Source of the DNA: Sulfurimicrobium sp963779055
GTDB lineage: Bacteria > Pseudomonadota > Gammaproteobacteria > Burkholderiales > Sulfuricellaceae
NCBI GenBank assembly: GCA_963779055.1
Contig: CAVZWN010000005.1
Coordinates: 434,001 to 498,000, forward strand
DNA: 64,000 nucleotides
Direction of reading: 5' to 3'
Part shown: in pieces, positions 1 to 9,887 of the stretch
Position numbering within the stretch: the first letter of the stretch is position 1
Layout: every line of letters starts with the position of its first letter
Program-made: the position numbers and the translations under genes
Notes under the pieces: generated by a model
What the model saw: the letters and a program-made list of their open reading frames with translations, nothing else
Databases searched by the model: none
Told to the model about the DNA's origin: nothing

Positions 1-2
1 AA

Positions 3-440
3 CGTGTACAACAAGGTTTTACATTGATCGAACTGATGATCGTGATTGCGATTATCGGTATTCTGGCAGCAGTGGCACTGCCTGCCTATCAAGACTACAC
101 CGTCCGCGCAAAAGTTAGCGAAGCCATCATTGCCGCTTCTTCTGCACGTACGTCTGTTGCCGAGACCTATGCAAACTCCGGAAAAATGCTGGTTTCCGCT
201 GACTCTATGGGTGTACAAAGTCAATCTTCAAAATATGTATCCAGTGTGGGCTGGCTGGGTGATGATGCCAATTCCGGCACAGTGACAGTAACATTGACTA
301 ATGACCCGGGCCTTAGCGATGCTACCGGCACCACGGTCCTGCTGGAAGCCTCTGGAACCTCGGGTACAGGCGCAGTTGCATTTACCTGTAAGAAAGGCAC
401 CATTAACGCTAAATACCTCCCTGGCTCCTGCAAGAACTAA
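3..440 (+). CDS. pilA: Type IV major pilin, 5'-truncated by window edge
   Basis: This is the structural subunit of the type IV pilus, made as a prepilin and cleaved and N-methylated by PilD. The reading frame is open from the first codons of the window, so the leader is cut off. The processing site is visible as QQG/FTLIELMIVIAIIGILAA, with the conserved Glu at mature position 5 and a hydrophobic N-terminal helix. Two Cys near the end (CKKG...PGSC) would form the usual D-region disulfide. A strong terminator follows directly, so it is probably transcribed alone. The genes for its assembly ATPase, platform protein and peptidase lie at about 36.8-40.7 kb. Identification is secure; the true start is outside the window. 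Confidence 0.95.
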   Translation, partial: RVQQGFTLIELMIVIAIIGILAAVALPAYQDYTVRAKVSEAIIAASSARTSVAETYANSGKMLVSADSMGVQSQSSKYVSSVGWLGDDANSGTVTVTLTNDPGLSDATGTTVLLEASGTSGTGAVAFTCKKGTINAKYLPGSCKN

Positions 441-465
441 ATCTTCAGATCGCTCATAAGGAACT

Positions 466-495
466 CCCCGGGGCCAAACCCCCGGGGTTTTTTTT
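466..495 (+). terminator. Rho-independent terminator of pilA
   Basis: An eight-base GC stem (CCCCGGGG at 466-473 and 480-487) with a short CCAAA loop is followed by a run of eight T at 488-495. It starts 26 bases after the pilin stop codon and separates pilin transcription from the next gene. Confidence 0.93.
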
Positions 496-504
496 GAGTA
501 AATT

Positions 505-2340
505 GTGAGCCTCTTCATCCGAACCCTCTGCCACTTTTCCCTTTGGGCGGCGATTCTTGCACTAACACTCACTACCCTGCTGCCCGGCCTGACTGGCGGT
601 TTTCTTTTCGACGACACACCCAACATTGTCGAAAATGGCGCCATCCACCTCCACACCTTAAGTTTGGACTCTCTTCTGGCCAGTATCGAAGGGCCTTCTG
701 CCGGGCCGCTTGGCAGACCGATCAGCGTTCTGAGCTTCGCGCTCACGCATTATTTCTTTGGCCTTGACCCGTTTGCGTTCAAGGCGATCAATCTAGCCAT
801 CCACGCTCATCAATGGCCTGCTTGTCAGCCTGGCTTGTAACACTCCTGTTAAAAGCATCACCTAGTGTTCAGCTTTCTCAAAGGACCATCGCATGGCTGC
901 CGCTCTGGGTGGCAGCCATCTGGCTGATCCATCCCATCAACATCACACCCGTGATACAAGCCGTGCAGCGGATGACCCTTCTATCGGGGATGTTCATGCT
1001 GCTGGCGATTATCAGTCACCTGAAAGCCATGTCGACTCCTTCTCGGAAAAAGAGAATACTGGACATGGCTTGCCGCGGGTTGGCTGATTTTCTGGCCATT
1101 ATCAATACTAAGCAAGGAAACAGGGCTGCTTTTTCCGTTTTACATCCTTGCAGTCACGCTACTAACCAAGCCAGCAGCAGCTTCACGGAAAACTTCATGG
1201 GCAATCCCTGTGTCGATCCTCTCGCTATTAATCATAACGACAGGCATGCTGTCCTTTCTTGGCGGGAATTGGCTGGAAACCGCTTACTCGATGCGCGCAT
1301 TCACGCTCACGGAACGACTCCTGACCGAAGCCCGTGTGCTCTGGTTCTACGTCGCGCAAATTGTCATTCCCGACTATGCATCCTTCGGGCTCTATCTTGA
1401 CGATTTTGCTTTATCGAAGGGAGTACTCCAGCCCCCCACAACACTGCTCTCACTCATCGGATGGGGCGGGATCTTTCTAGGCATCTGGTACTTCCGGAAT
1501 CGCCAGCCACTTTTATGTTTTGCAGCCACATGGTTTCTTGTTGGCCACAGCCTCGAATCGACCTTTTTGCCGCTCGAAATTGCCCACGAATATAGGAATT
1601 ACATTCCCTCGATCGGACTGATTGTTGGCATCGGCTACACAAGTGTGTCTGTTCTGCAAAAGCTGAAACTTGATCATCGCACCCTGTCAATTAGCCTATT
1701 GGCGACCATTTCCGTGCTGATTCTTGCGTTATTCTCCTGGCTGCGCGCTGATCAGATGAGGGATCCCCTGCTAGGCTCACAAATCGAAGCCACACGTCAC
1801 CCGCAATCCGCCCGCGCCAATCACGCTGCGGCACTTGCACTGATCAAGGCCGGCTATGGAGATGCTGATGACTCCATAGCCGGGGAAACTATACTGTTTT
1901 ATTTCCAGCAAGCAGAAAGGGTAGATACAACATTCAAGTTTGGTTATCTTGGTTTAATTGTTTGGGCGTGCGCATCAGATAGAAAAGTGGAGCCGCAATG
2001 GGTCGACGGATTCGAGAACAGACTGAAGCACACTCCATTTGCACCAAAAGACCGGGCCCTTCCTGATCTCATTTTCAAACCTTTGCTCAGCATGCCGAAA
2101 TGCCTAGACAGGCAAGACGCCATCAGATTGTTCGCAGCGGGCGCTGACAACGCCAGAATCAGCAACTCACTGAAGGCACGTTTCCTTGAGGCGGCGGCTG
2201 ACTATGAATTGTTAGTATCTGCCGATCCTTCCTCCGCACGAGATTACCTGAAAAGATCGTCTGCCATTTCACCAGATGATCCTGCATTGAGACAAAAACT
2301 CAAAAGCTTTGAATTTCTCAAACCAATTCCAGACCGGTAA
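505..2340 (+). pseudogene. Polytopic membrane glycosyltransferase-like protein (GT-C/TMTC type), frameshifted
   Basis: The gene starts with GTG nine bases after the pilA terminator. The frame is broken at least twice: near 805-835 (after KAINLAIHA) and near 1050 (the A-rich stretch after SRKK). Reading across the breaks gives one protein of about 610 residues: a membrane helix, a luminal FDDTPNIVENG motif, GRPISVLSFAL, several helices with HPINITPVIQAVQRM, and a hydrophilic C-terminal third with TPR-like spacing. The acidic FDD loop and the topology resemble GT-C/TMTC proteins. Position next to pilA suggests pilin glycosylation, but that is inference. It could be functional if the breaks are assembly errors. 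Confidence 0.6.
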
Positions 2341-2383
2341 CAGCCTCCGCCCGGCCCTTGAGTATCTTGTCGTGGTGAGTTAT

Positions 2384-5300
2384 TCAGCACTGCCTTGGCA
2401 TAAATCTTTTTTTTGCTGCCACATTTCATCAACGCACGTTCAAGATTCAAAGCAAAAAGGGGGGCGTCAAAAAGTGGCGACGCAAGCACTTTCTCGCGTA
2501 AGCCTGATCGTAGATGCGCCAAGCGATCGAAATCCGCGGCGTGATCCAGAGTACGTCTTAGGTAATCCTCATCATCATTGGCTATCCAGTCTTCAAGACC
2601 CGCGCAAGCCAGCAGGCTGGCACCTTGGCGAGATAGCAATGTAGCCCCGGCAAGCGTTAATGTCGGTACGCCCATCCATAAAGCTTCGCAGGTAGTCGTT
2701 CCGCCCGGATATGGGAAAGTATCCAGAATAATATCCACCTCAGCATGCGCGGCCAGATAATCCCTTCTGGGAACAGATCCCTGTATCGTTATGCGCGTGA
2801 CATCGATCCCGACTTTGGCCAGCGTTGGAGTAATTGTTCACGGACAGCGGGTGACCGCACTTCGTTGTTTTGAAGCCGCAGCCTGGATTGAGGTAGCGCC
2901 AGAGAAAATCCGCCCCCATAATGCGAGAACATCATCATTTATCTTGCTCGTTCTCTGGAAACAGCCAAAAGTGACGTAGCCATTGCGCCTGGCCGGCAAA
3001 GGCGCAGGCTCAAGAATTTGCGCCTGTTACTGGCGCCGTAAAACATAGTCGGGTATCCGGCAGATACCACACGGTCTCGGTAAAGTGATGGCGATGAGAT
3101 TCCGGAACCGATACGGTGTCCGCTAACAGGTAATCCATCCCGGGCACTCCGGTGCTGGCGAAATAGCCCAGCCAACTCACTTGCACGGGGCTGGTTTCCA
3201 GCGCAAACATCGGCAGGCGATTCTTGGCTGTGTGACCGGCCAGGTCGATAAGAATATGTAGGCCATCTTCGTGTATTTTCCTGGCTGCGACTTCGTCGCT
3301 CAGCCCCGCGATAGGAGACCATGCGGAACAAAGCGTGGACTTGATGCGAGCGGTAAGCGCGTCCTCTGCAGGCTGCGTAGGATATGCCACCAATTCCACT
3401 CGGTCTGGATTCAAGATGCGCAAGAATGCTCTCCAGAAAAAAAGCCCACTGGATGACTCCTCAAGTCTCCCGACACCAAGACCAACCCGCAATGGCTGCT
3501 CATCGCCCCTCAGGCGGACCGACCAGGCCAGCGTGAGTAGGGTTTAGCCTGAGCCATCACCTTGCTTACCATAACGTCTGGGCCTCAGCCAGGTACTGCT
3601 AGGCGAGCAATCGAAATAGAAACTTGAAGCGAAACAGCAGATTGCCATGCACCTGGGCATGTTCCGGGTTAAGCGACAAGGCGTGACGATAGCAGCTCCA
3701 TCGCATCATCCAGATCACCTTGGGCCTGCAACGTATGCCCAAGGTTATTGTGAGCTTCAACATAGTCCGGTCGGAGTGAGATAGCACGGCGAAAGCTCTG
3801 AATCGCTTCTTCCTGCCTGCCTTGCTCCTGAAAAGTATTCGCCAGGCTGTTGTGCGTCTCGGCCATATCCGGCGCAGGAACGATCGCGTGCTGTAGCACT
3901 CAATCGCCTCATTCAATTTGCCTTGCACCTGCTGAAGTGCATGACCCAAATTCGCGTGGAATATAGCGGGAATCCGGCTTTAGCGAGAGGACATGCCGGT
4001 AATGCGCATACTGCCTCGTCCCACTTGCCCTGGCAGACGAAGCGCATAGCCCAGATATTCATGGACAACTACGTTTCCGGATTCAGCGACAGATCACTGA
4101 CGGTAACGCGCGATTTCCTCGTCCAGCCTGCCTTGCTCCTGAAGCAACCCAATGAGGTTGCGACACGCCTCAGGAAAATCCGGCTTGCAGCGAGAGTGTC
4201 TCGTGGTAACTTTCAACCGCCTCGTCCAGCTTGCCTTGTTCCTGAAGCGCATATCCCAGGTTATTATGTATCTCGGGATAATCAGGTTTCAGCAGAAGTG
4301 CTCGGCGATAGCTGTTCAATCGCTTCGTCCAGCTTGCCCTGACTTTGCAGGACATGCCCCAGGTTGCCACGTAACGCAGGATCATTCGGCTTAAGTGTGA
4401 GCGCATGACGATAATGTTCGACTGCCTCGTTCAGTTTTCCTTGCGCTTGAAGAACACTTATCAGATTGAGGTGAGCCTCAGCTAATTGCGGTTTTAGTGT
4501 TATCGCCTGCCGATAACTGCTCGACAGCCTCGTCTAACCGTCTTGCGCTGAAGCGCACTCCCAAGGTTGTTGTAGACCTCAGCGTAATCCGGCTGAAGTG
4601 TTAGTGCATGACGATAATGCTTAATCGCGTCGTCCAGTTCTCCTTGGGCCTGGAACACATGTCCAAGATTGCAGTGCGCCTCAACATGATCCGACTGAAG
4701 CGACAAGGTCTTAAAAACAGTTGATTGCCTGATCAAGTTTTCTTTCTTTTGCATATAAGTCCCGAGATAGTAGTGAAACTCCGCAAGATCTGGATTTAGG
4801 GATATCCCATTTTTGATTATGTTTTCAGCAAGTTTATTTTGCCCATTCTGAAAAAGTACATAAAACAAATCGCCATAAACCATTTCAAAATCAGGCTTGA
4901 GTTCAATGGACTTGCTGAGATTTACTATCGCTCCGTTCAGATCGCCTTGTTCCTGCAGGACCGTTCCTAGCAGGTAATAAGCGTCTTCCATTTTCGGGCT
5001 TATTAAAATGGCCTGCTTGAGATGCCGCTCCGCTTCCGCGAAAAACTTCTGTTCCTTTGATACGAACCCCAGGTTGAGGAAACTTTCGGCATCACGGGGA
5101 TTGATAGCGACTGCTCGCCGATAGCATTCTGTCGCCTCTTCGATCTGGCCTTGGGCCAGATACGCATTGCCCTGTTTTTTATGTGCGGCGCTTTCGTCCA
5201 GCAAGCCGTTTTGCGCCAACGAATCAATGCTTGGTCCTGCGGCAAGCGCATCTGTTGGCTTTTCAGACGCAGGTAAAACCTTCTTGAGCCAGTTAAACAT
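2384..5300 (-). pseudogene. Decayed TPR-SPINDLY (GT41) O-GlcNAc transferase-like gene, tandem copy A
   Basis: This is a degraded paralogue of the gene at 5293-7280. Its ATG (5298-5300, MFNWLKK) overlaps the stop of that upstream copy by eight bases. The first ~270 residues are intact TPRs; frameshifts then break the TPR array (about 4500, 4150, 3900, 3660), the start of the catalytic domain (about 3450-3500, where the GHPVGYFLE-like block is lost), and again near 3010, 2900 and 2750. Recognisable catalytic pieces remain in separate frames: LVAYPTQPAEDAL, AGHTAKNRLPMF, VSWLGYFASTGVPG and the block MDIILDTFPYPGGTTTCEA. The last frame runs through an eight-A run at 2408-2415; correcting it by one base gives a stop at 2384. 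Unlikely to make an active enzyme. Confidence 0.85.
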
Positions 5301-7197
5301 TATGTTCCAACGAATTAAGTGCGTGAGAATGCTGCCACATGCCGTACAGCGCATCTTCCAGATGCACAGCAAAACGGCGCGCATCAAAGAGAGGTGAGGC
5401 GAATACTTGCTCGCGCAAGCCTAAGCGCAGTTGCGCCAGCCGGCTGACGTCAGCCGCGAGGAACAAGGCACGCGCCACGTATTCGTCCTCACTCCTGGCG
5501 ATCCATTCTTCCAATCCCGCGCAAGCCAACATGCTCGCGCCTTGGCGGGAAAGCATTGTATCCCCGGCAAGCGTCAATGTGGGCACGCCCATCCACAAGG
5601 CCTCGCAGGTGGTCGTCCCGCCGGGATATGGAAAAGTGTCGAGAATGATATCCACTTCAGCGTGCGCCGCCAGATAACTCTCCCTGGACATTGGCCCTTC
5701 TATGGCCACGCGGCGCTGCGCAATTCCGGCCTGGGCAAGGCGCCGCAGCAGTTTCTCGCGTGCGGCGGAGCAATCCATTTGCTTGCTTTGCAGGCGCAGT
5801 CGGGCCTCTGGCAAGGATTGCAAAATCCTTGCCCATAAATCAACCACTTCATCATTAATCTTGCTCACATTCTGGAAGCAGCCAAACGTGATGAAACCTT
5901 TCCGTACAGACGGAGGAGGAGTCAGCGCAGTGCTGGGCTCGGGCGGCGTGAAACAAAGCCGGGTGTCCGGCAGATACCACACTGTTTCAGTAAATTGTTC
6001 CCGGTGAGATTCCGGTACTGATATTGGATCCGCCAGAAGATAGTCCACACCGGGCACCCCGGTGCTGGCAAAATAACCCAGCCAGCTCACTTGCACCGGA
6101 GCAGGCTTCCACGCGAATACTGGCAAGCGGTGGTGAGTCGTATGTCCCGCCAGATCGACGAGAATATGGATACCATCCGAGTGAATTTTCTGCGCAGCGG
6201 CTTCGTCGTCCAGTCCGGCGATGGAATTCCAGGCGGAAAAATGAGGTTTAATGCGTGCGGAAAGAGCATCTTCCTGCGGTTGCGTGGGATAGGCCACCAG
6301 TTCAATCCGGGAAGAGTTCAAATGCGCGAGAATACTCTCCAGAAAATATCCTACCGGGTGACCTATCAGGTCACCAGAAACCAAACCAACCCGTAAGCGG
6401 GGGCTATTTCCTGGGCAAGCAGGCCAGCTTGTGTAAGGACTGGCTTGAGACAGCACTTCACTGCCATAGTGTCTGGCATCAGCAAGGTATTGGGTGGGTG
6501 AATTTTGAGCAAAATAATTCTGAAGAAAAAGCAGGCTGCTCTTCGACCCGACCGCGACAGAGTCGGAGTCAAGCGACACGGCCTTCCGGTAACAGTCTAT
6601 GGCTTCATCTATTTTGCCCTGCTCGATGAATGCCTTCCCCAGGTTTGAGTACACAACAGCATATTCCGGATCGATTGACAGCGATTTCTGGTAACAGGCG
6701 ATGGCCTTCTCAAACTTCTTCTCGTGAACGTAAAGATTCCCCAAGTAACAGTGAAATTCGGCAGATTCAGGATTAAGGGAAAGCCCATGTTTAATGACGC
6801 TCTTGGCATTTTCATTTTGTCCGCCTTGAAAAAGCACGTGACACAAGTCACGGTAAACAATTTCAAAATCCGGTTTAAGTTCAAGAGTTTTGTTGTAATT
6901 TTCGACAGCGCCAGCCAAGTTTCCACGTTCCTGTGAAAGCGCGCCTAAAAGGTAATAAGCATCGTACTGATTTGGGTCTATCAGCAATGCCCGCTTGAGA
7001 GAATCTTCTGCCTCAGCATAATGCTTCTGTTCCTTTAGAACGAACCCCAAGTTGAGGAAACCTTCGGCATATTCCGGATTGCTCGAAACTGCCATTCTGT
7101 AGCACTCAGCGGCTTCTTCCAGCCGGTCTTGGGCCAGAAATTCATTACCCTGTTCTTTATGCTCGGCACTCTGAATTAACAGGTCAGATTTTCCCAA
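5293..7197 (-). CDS. TPR-SPINDLY (GT41) O-GlcNAc transferase-like protein, tandem copy B
   Basis: This 634-residue protein has about six TPRs (residues 1-210) followed by the SPINDLY/OGT catalytic region (about 245-620). Family enzymes move a sugar from a UDP- or GDP-sugar to Ser/Thr of cytoplasmic proteins. Visible motifs are GDLIGHPVGYFLE (containing the catalytic-type His), AGHTTHHRLPVF, SWLGYFASTGVPGVDY, FGCFQNVSKIND (nucleotide-binding Lys) and DTFPYPGGTTTCEALWMGVP. The probable original start is MFNWLKKGL at 7278-7280, as in copy A, but a seven-base poly-A/T run at 7239-7245 puts it out of frame; one extra base joins the two. The acceptor is unknown; closeness to pilA and glycan genes makes a pilin or surface protein possible. 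Confidence 0.85.
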   Translation of the reverse strand: MGKSDLLIQSAEHKEQGNEFLAQDRLEEAAECYRMAVSSNPEYAEGFLNLGFVLKEQKHYAEAEDSLKRALLIDPNQYDAYYLLGALSQERGNLAGAVENYNKTLELKPDFEIVYRDLCHVLFQGGQNENAKSVIKHGLSLNPESAEFHCYLGNLYVHEKKFEKAIACYQKSLSIDPEYAVVYSNLGKAFIEQGKIDEAIDCYRKAVSLDSDSVAVGSKSSLLFLQNYFAQNSPTQYLADARHYGSEVLSQASPYTSWPACPGNSPRLRVGLVSGDLIGHPVGYFLESILAHLNSSRIELVAYPTQPQEDALSARIKPHFSAWNSIAGLDDEAAAQKIHSDGIHILVDLAGHTTHHRLPVFAWKPAPVQVSWLGYFASTGVPGVDYLLADPISVPESHREQFTETVWYLPDTRLCFTPPEPSTALTPPPSVRKGFITFGCFQNVSKINDEVVDLWARILQSLPEARLRLQSKQMDCSAAREKLLRRLAQAGIAQRRVAIEGPMSRESYLAAHAEVDIILDTFPYPGGTTTCEALWMGVPTLTLAGDTMLSRQGASMLACAGLEEWIARSEDEYVARALFLAADVSRLAQLRLGLREQVFASPLFDARRFAVHLEDALYGMWQHSHALNSLEHNV

Positions 7198-7341
7198 GCT
7201 TACCTCTCCAGGCGACTTGGCGATGGCATTGTGCTTAGTTTTTTTGAAAAGGGCAAACCCTTCTTGAGCCAGTTAAACATGGTTGTTTTGGATAGCCAAG
7301 CGTCAAGGCTGTGAGCAAGTACGCATGAACAATAGCAACAA

Positions 7342-8478
7342 TTAATATCCAAGCAACTTGGAAACCGTAGCCACATCATTGCTGACCACATTGAGATGGG
7401 CATCAATCCCATCAATATACGCATCCAAATCGACCCCCATCCAGCGATCAACGATAGTTCCCATTTTTTGCGGAAGGAGTTGTGAATTTGCATTCAGCCC
7501 GGTGACCAGGGTCAGACCACTCGGGAATGTGGGAATTGTAAAAACCTTCAAATCCGGTCTCATTTCTTTAAGAATCAACACAACTTTCCAAGTGTCACCC
7601 AGCCAAAAGATAGTTTCACGATCTCTGGCCGCAGTGATGGAGGTCACAGGGAAAATGTCATGAAAAGCTACCACCGTGTTCGGGTGGGAGTAGCGCTCAA
7701 TGCTAATAAAATCTTTCAGTGCTTGGTCAAACGTGTGCAAGCCATCGATGAACGCCATATCGACAGACTCCGCATCCAGCACATGTCGCAAATCATGCTG
7801 GGCAAAAAAATCATCGCTTGGCAGCTTAAACAACTTCGCCCAGGATTCTATGGAAACAATGATGTTTACTGCCGGGTCTATGCCAACGGATTTTGTTGGA
7901 CTTTGCGCAAACTGTAGCGACTTTCCTGTTTCCACGCCTATCTCAACATAACTATCAGGCCGTACAGTGGTGTGCAGCCATTTGAGCCACGTGAAATAGT
8001 CAGATCCAGGAAATCGGCTCTTTGCCGCTTCGATATGTTTGATCTGATCCAACCGCGTAAAAACCTCGCCCTTCAGGCGCCCCATTTCTGAGTGTTTCAG
8101 GCCTTTTTCTTCGCCATCATTCAGCAGAATAAGGGCTTCATTCCAAGCTTGAAGTCGCACTAGGCATTTCGTCAAACTCAGCCAATACTCACTGTTATCT
8201 GGATTAATATTAAAAGCTTCGCGCAAGAACGAAAGTGCAATTTCAGGTTGATGAGCCTGCAGCAAGAGCTCACCCAGCTTATGATTGACATCAGGATTTT
8301 GTGGTTCTGCTTGCAGTATGGCGCGGTAAAGGGTCTCTGCGTCATCCAACCGCCCTGCTTGACGGTGAGTCAAAGCAAGCGCGAGATCTTGATCAACCTC
8401 CATGAGGTAATCATTATTGTCACGACTGGATTGCTTTCCGAGAAACATGTCTTTAATTAGACTAAAAAGCACACTCAT
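7342..8478 (-). CDS. TPR-containing class I SAM-dependent methyltransferase
   Basis: This 378-residue protein has two or three TPR-like helical repeats at about residues 27-130, then a methyltransferase domain of the Methyltransf_24 type. The SAM-binding motif is YVEIGVETGKS (about 185-195), followed by VGIDPAV and the acidic block MAFIDGLHTFDQALKDF. The same combination of TPRs with a transferase is seen in the next two genes of the operon, so they may act on the same target. It lies 61 bases upstream of the original start of SPINDLY copy B on the same strand. The substrate cannot be read from the sequence. Confidence 0.75.
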   Translation of the reverse strand: MSVLFSLIKDMFLGKQSSRDNNDYLMEVDQDLALALTHRQAGRLDDAETLYRAILQAEPQNPDVNHKLGELLLQAHQPEIALSFLREAFNINPDNSEYWLSLTKCLVRLQAWNEALILLNDGEEKGLKHSEMGRLKGEVFTRLDQIKHIEAAKSRFPGSDYFTWLKWLHTTVRPDSYVEIGVETGKSLQFAQSPTKSVGIDPAVNIIVSIESWAKLFKLPSDDFFAQHDLRHVLDAESVDMAFIDGLHTFDQALKDFISIERYSHPNTVVAFHDIFPVTSITAARDRETIFWLGDTWKVVLILKEMRPDLKVFTIPTFPSGLTLVTGLNANSQLLPQKMGTIVDRWMGVDLDAYIDGIDAHLNVVSNDVATVSKLLGY

Positions 8479-8536
8479 TGCCAGCCCCTTTCAGGCAGAA
8501 AAAGATACACCCCGGAATGAAGACAAGTAGGCATCA

Positions 8537-8833
8537 TCAAAACTTCAGCAGTAAGTTTTTTGTCAATTGATCGATAAACGCAGGATTATATCCCGCGTCT
8601 TTTAACGCCCATTTAAAAGCATTTCCTAACTGTGCTTTTTTATAGACATTTAACTTATGCTCAAGCTTGAACCGAGCTGCCTGCTGTAACATCTTGTTGA
8701 TCACTTCCTGCTTCTTCACAATCGATTTTTTTGTCTCGCCCGAATCACCCGGCGGAACTCTTTCAATATAAAAATTTGCCAAGGAAATGCCAAACGCCTT
8801 GGCTTCGTTCGCGTCAAACCAACTCAAAACCAT
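8537..8833 (-). CDS. Small protein of unknown function, first gene of the TPR/SPINDLY operon
   Basis: This 98-residue protein is Lys-rich in its middle (KKSIVKKQEVINKM, NVYKKAQLG) and has no signal peptide or membrane segment. No family is recognised. It is the first gene of the leftward group (8833 to 2384) and ends 59 bases before the TPR-methyltransferase. The AT-rich 168 bases upstream (8834-9001) separate it from the divergent glycosyltransferase gene and probably hold promoters for both sides; no clear consensus pair is visible. Confidence 0.6.
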   Translation of the reverse strand: MVLSWFDANEAKAFGISLANFYIERVPPGDSGETKKSIVKKQEVINKMLQQAARFKLEHKLNVYKKAQLGNAFKWALKDAGYNPAFIDQLTKNLLLKF

Positions 8834-9001
8834 TCTGCCACTCCCTTAGAATCTGATACTAAACATTACATTAACATTTATTCCTCGTTCAAGTAACATA
8901 CATCAACCACTCCCGCTGGAATCCGCCGTGTTAAGCATCAAACATAAAAAAACATCCCCGTTGACGAAAGAAAAATCAATGCCACTTTTCTGGATGATCA
9001 A

Positions 9002-9887
9002 GTGAAACAAGAACAATTGAGCCTGATCATCCCCGCTCGTAACGAAGCAGATAGTTTACGTCGGCTCCTGCCCGAACTAATAACAGCATTGCCGGATGCA
9101 GAAATCATCGTCGTCAATGACGGATCGGACGATGACACGCTAGCGGTTTGTGCTGGATTCCCCAGTGCGGATAATCAGCCACCCCTATCCAAAGGGTAAT
9201 GGCGCGGCAATCAAATCCGGGGCGCGCGCCGCATCCGGTGACGTCCTGATTTTCATGGATGCCGACGGCCAGCACAAAGTGGAGGATATTCCAGACCTGC
9301 TGGAGAAGTTCAATGAAGGCTACGATATGGTGGTGGGCGCACGTCAATCCGGTTCGCAAGCCGGTGTTCACCGGGCTGTTGCAAATGACCTTTTCAGCCG
9401 CTTTGCCACCTGGATGGTGCAGCAACCCGTGGAAGACCTGACTTCAGGATTCAGGGTGGTGAAGGCAAAAAAATTCCGCCGGTTTCTTTATCTGCTTCCC
9501 AATGGGTTTTCCTATCCCACCACCATTACCATGAGTTTCTTCCGTGCCGGATACAGCGTGGCTTACCTCCCGATCCACACACCACGGCGCACCACAGGTA
9601 AAAGCCATATCCGCCCGATCCGGGACGGGGTGCGCTTCCTGCTGATCATCATCAAGATCGGTACGCTCTATTCCCCGCAGAAGCTGTTCATCCCCATCAG
9701 CACAGCTTTCTTCTGGACCGGTTTGTGTTATTACGTTTACACCTATCTGACAGCGGGGCGTTTTACCAATATGAGCGCGCTTTTATTCATATCGGCGATT
9801 CTCACTTTTCTCATCGGCATTGTTTCTGAGCAGATTTCTGCATTGCACTACAAGGATATCGACTCAGCCGACCGCGAGGATGAATAA
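9002..9887 (+). pseudogene. Glycosyltransferase family 2 (polyprenyl-phosphate sugar transferase type), one frameshift
   Basis: The start is GTG at 9002. The first frame gives LSLIIPARNEADSLRRLLP and IIVVNDGSDDDTL, the nucleotide-binding half of a GT2 A-fold. Near 9158-9162 (a CCCC run) the frame shifts, and the rest continues as YPKGNGAAIKSGARAASGD, FMDADGQHKVEDIP (DxD-type site) and PVEDLTSGFRVVKA, with two C-terminal membrane helices. This is the pattern of dolichol- or undecaprenyl-phosphate sugar transferases. One base restores about 295 residues, so it is either a recent mutation or a sequence error. The stop overlaps the next gene's ATG. Confidence 0.8.

Noticed and set aside
3599..4406. 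Several short TPR ORFs as separate small genes
   Set aside because: They are consecutive frames of one TPR array belonging to decayed SPINDLY copy A.
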